Source: Armatimonadota bacterium (GTDB lineage Bacteria; Armatimonadota; JAAZEB01). Taken from it: 6,346 nucleotides of DNA. Under the pieces are notes generated by a model that worked only from the letters and a program-made list of their open reading frames with translations, did no database searches and was not told the DNA's origin. A program made the translations under genes and the position numbers. Of this stretch, positions 4,863 through 6,346 are shown one piece after another (the stretch's first letter is position 1; each line of letters begins with the position of its first letter). Location: the NCBI GenBank assembly GCA_012841485.1, contig DUUU01000444.1:1-6346 (forward strand), written 5' to 3'.

Positions 4863-6167
4863 CTACTTCGAGAGATTCTGGCTCGTGGAGAGCAGTTGGA
4901 TACGCTTGCAGAGCAGTTCCACGACCCGAGCCCACGTATAGTCCGCGGCGGTGATGCGCGCCTGAGAGCGCATGCGCATGACCTCCTCCGGACGCTCGCG
5001 GAGATAGGCGAGGGAGGTGACGATCTCACTCGCGTCATCTGTCTCGAGGACGATGGCGTTCTCGAAGGCACGAGCATACTCTTCGCCCGTCGCACCCGTC
5101 ACGGCGATACCGCCGCTGGCCATCACCTCCAGACCGACGATCCCGAAGGGCTCCTTTCCACTGTTGGCGAGAACCGCATCAGCGCCGGCGTAGAGCAGGC
5201 GGAGCAGATGCTCCGGTACAAAGAACTTCAGGTTGATGATATCGGCATCGCCGGCGTCGGCGAGTGCGGCGCACCACCCTGCCAGGTTCTGCGTCTCCGG
5301 CTTGGGAACGTCGTAGGTAGAGAGCCCCAGGGATCGCGCCGTCTGCAGCACCTCTCCCTCATACGGCTCGATACCCCCACGGCAGACGAAGCGCGGGCGC
5401 AGACCCATCTTCTTGAGGCCAGCAACCGCATGCACCGCCATATTCCAGCGCTTGTCCGGGTCCCAGCGCCCCACCTTGACTAGCATGGGATCGCCCGACA
5501 CCGCGGTGCGAATGGCTCGCACCTCCTCGGCGGGAGGCGCGTCCAGCAGGCGGTTGGGGATGCCATTTGGCAGGACGATGGGGTTGATGCCCCACAGCCA
5601 CATGGTGTGCTTCATGTAGTGGCTCACGGTGGTGATCGTGGTGGTGAAATTCAGGCGCCCGAAGTCGATGTTCTCGAAGCCCATGGTGTGGTTGGCGTTC
5701 CACAGGAGAACCGCCTGATCGCGCTGCCCACGGGCATGGAGGAGATCGCTGATGGCGCACATGGTCGAGGCAGTGTGCCACTCCTCGCCCATGATGACCA
5801 CCGTTCGGCCCTCGCGCCGGGCGGGCGCAACGACCTCGTCCGCGACGACCCCAGGCACGCTGGAGTGGAAGTCATACAGCTTCTGCTTCTCGCCCTGATA
5901 GACGCCGTTCGGATAGTAGCGGCTGATCCACTGACCCCAGCGGCGCAGGATGAGCCGACCTCCGCCGGCCTCGATTGGCGGCTTCTCCGGATCGCCAATG
6001 AAGAAGAGGTGCGTGCGAAACCCTGCGTCTGCGAGCGCACGCGAGAGTTCGGTGACGCGCACGCCTAGCCCGCCAGCATTCGAATATGGATCCGGGCCCT
6101 CGAAGGATAGGATTACAAACTCCGTATTCTCCGGCAAGACGGGCCGGAGGAGCGGACCTTCACCCAT
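4863..6167 (-). CDS. Glycosyltransferase, GT4/GT5 family, glycogen synthase-like
   Basis: The 434-residue product has a GT-B fold layout. The N-terminal domain carries SNAGGLGVRVTELSRAL (29-45), the counterpart of the synthase KxGGL loop, and GEEWHTASTM (127-136), like the WHT motif of glycogen synthases. Then come TTVSHYMKH (179-187), LPNGIP (199-204), the VGRWDPDKRWN linker segment (232-242), and the donor-site E-x7-E motif EPFGIVGLE (E339 and E347) followed by MASGG. It probably transfers glucose from a nucleotide sugar to an alpha-glucan in the cytoplasm, and the GH57 gene 22 bp downstream supports this. The usual Lys of KxGGL is replaced by Asn (N30), so it is not a textbook GlgA; the donor (ADP- or UDP-glucose, or another sugar) is open. 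The ATG at 6167 has AAGGAAGGAA (6186-6177) 9 nt upstream. A trehalose- or other glycoside-forming GT4 is the main alternative. Confidence 0.9.
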   Translation of the reverse strand: MGEGPLLRPVLPENTEFVILSFEGPDPYSNAGGLGVRVTELSRALADAGFRTHLFFIGDPEKPPIEAGGGRLILRRWGQWISRYYPNGVYQGEKQKLYDFHSSVPGVVADEVVAPARREGRTVVIMGEEWHTASTMCAISDLLHARGQRDQAVLLWNANHTMGFENIDFGRLNFTTTITTVSHYMKHTMWLWGINPIVLPNGIPNRLLDAPPAEEVRAIRTAVSGDPMLVKVGRWDPDKRWNMAVHAVAGLKKMGLRPRFVCRGGIEPYEGEVLQTARSLGLSTYDVPKPETQNLAGWCAALADAGDADIINLKFFVPEHLLRLLYAGADAVLANSGKEPFGIVGLEVMASGGIAVTGATGEEYARAFENAIVLETDDASEIVTSLAYLRERPEEVMRMRSQARITAADYTWARVVELLCKRIQLLSTSQNLSK

Positions 6168-6216
6168 GTTACGCTATTCCTTCCTTAATCCGTTCACAGC
6201 CGGGAGTGTCACTGCG

Positions 6217-6251
6217 GCGTGCTCGGCACCGATACGGTGCGCCGAACACGC
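6217..6251 (-). promoter_or_regulatory. Dyad in the presumed leader of the glycosyltransferase gene
   Basis: GCGTGCTCGG (6217-6226) pairs with CCGAACACGC (6242-6251), and CACCG (6227-6231) with CGGTG (6235-6239), around an ATA loop and a 2-nt bulge. The one mismatch is C-A on the plus strand but becomes a G-U pair in minus-strand RNA, which hints that the fold acts in the operon mRNA. It ends about 50 nt before the start codon. It could be a leader structure or an operator. Confidence 0.35.
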
Positions 6252-6322
6252 CTGTTCCACCCCCGTTGCGGACTGATGGGAACGCCAGGGATCTCCTTGC
6301 GAGGCAGGCGCGCGGCGCGGGC

Positions 6323-6344
6323 GACGGCTGCCCAAGCAGCCGTC
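6323..6344. terminator. Perfect 9-bp-stem hairpin at the window edge
   Basis: GACGGCTGC, loop CCAA, GCAGCCGTC is a perfect stem with a tetraloop, typical of terminator stems. The minus-strand side is followed by GC-rich DNA with no T-run, and the plus-strand side is cut off two bases later, so a T-tail cannot be checked. It may end a gene lying beyond the window. Confidence 0.4.
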
Positions 6345-6346
6345 AC

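Larger units (their letters stand above)
6168..6346. other. Leader and upstream region of the glycosyltransferase operon
   Basis: This stretch contains the ribosome site, a dyad at 6217-6251 and a hairpin at 6323-6344. All three minus-strand frames are open from the right edge for 45 codons or more, so openness cannot show whether the 3' end of another gene lies here. The hairpins make intergenic DNA more likely. Confidence 0.45.

Noticed and set aside
3782..4954. 390-codon open frame on the plus strand opposite GH57
   Set aside because: It mirrors the GH57 frame, has no recognisable motif, and its start has no ribosome site. The minus-strand GH57 motifs are decisive.
4841..5095. Upstream extension of the GH57 frame
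   Set aside because: It lies inside the glycosyltransferase gene and translates to Arg/Ser-rich noise; the TTG at 4840 with AGGAGG fits the family's N-terminus.
6174..6346. Possible C-terminus of an upstream minus-strand gene entering from the right edge
   Set aside because: All three minus frames are open here, ending at 6209, 6174 or inside the leader, so none can be preferred; hairpins at 6323-6344 and 6217-6251 argue for intergenic DNA.

Overview
The window is GC-rich and gene-dense. It holds four complete protein genes and the 5' end of a fifth. There are no RNA genes, CRISPR arrays or insertion sequences that I can recognise. A predicted outer-membrane beta-barrel protein points to a diderm bacterium. 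GC-rich codons, strong AGGAGG Shine-Dalgarno sequences paired with TTG starts, and an archaeal-looking GH57/glycosyltransferase pair suggest a deep-branching environmental phylum. Armatimonadota is my best guess, but that is inference from gene content and cannot be proved here.

Layout. Positions 1-245 (minus) hold the start of a secreted protein of unknown function. A 363-bp divergent control region (246-608) separates it from a complete type IV ABC exporter half-transporter (609-2393, plus). That region contains several small dyads and a good extended -10 promoter for the ABC gene. After a 108-bp gap carrying a 19-bp operator-like palindrome over a TATACT box, a short YjbH-like outer-membrane protein follows (2502-3119, plus). 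A 509-bp convergent intergenic region (3120-3628) comes next. It has no convincing gene but contains two long hairpins, a perfect 14-bp C/G palindrome after a C9 run, and a tract resembling a dispersed repeat. On the minus strand, a GT4/GT5-type glycosyltransferase (4863-6167) and a GH57 alpha-amylase-like enzyme (3629-4840) form a two-gene operon with a 22-bp gap. The last 179 bp (6168-6346) hold a dyad in the presumed leader of the glycosyltransferase and a perfect 9-bp-stem hairpin at the window edge.

How the genes may work together. The glycosyltransferase and GH57 enzyme probably make and trim an intracellular alpha-glucan (glycogen or maltodextrin), as in archaea where a glycogen synthase gene lies near a GH57 amylase gene. 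The secreted protein, ABC exporter and barrel protein all belong to the cell envelope. Each seems to have its own promoter region, so a shared pathway is only a possibility. Three of the five starts (245, 2502, 4840) are TTG, each 7 nt after a perfect AGGAGG; annotation tools that prefer ATG may misplace them. I see no clearly new system. The most unusual material is the structured convergent intergenic region and the 2428-2446 palindrome.
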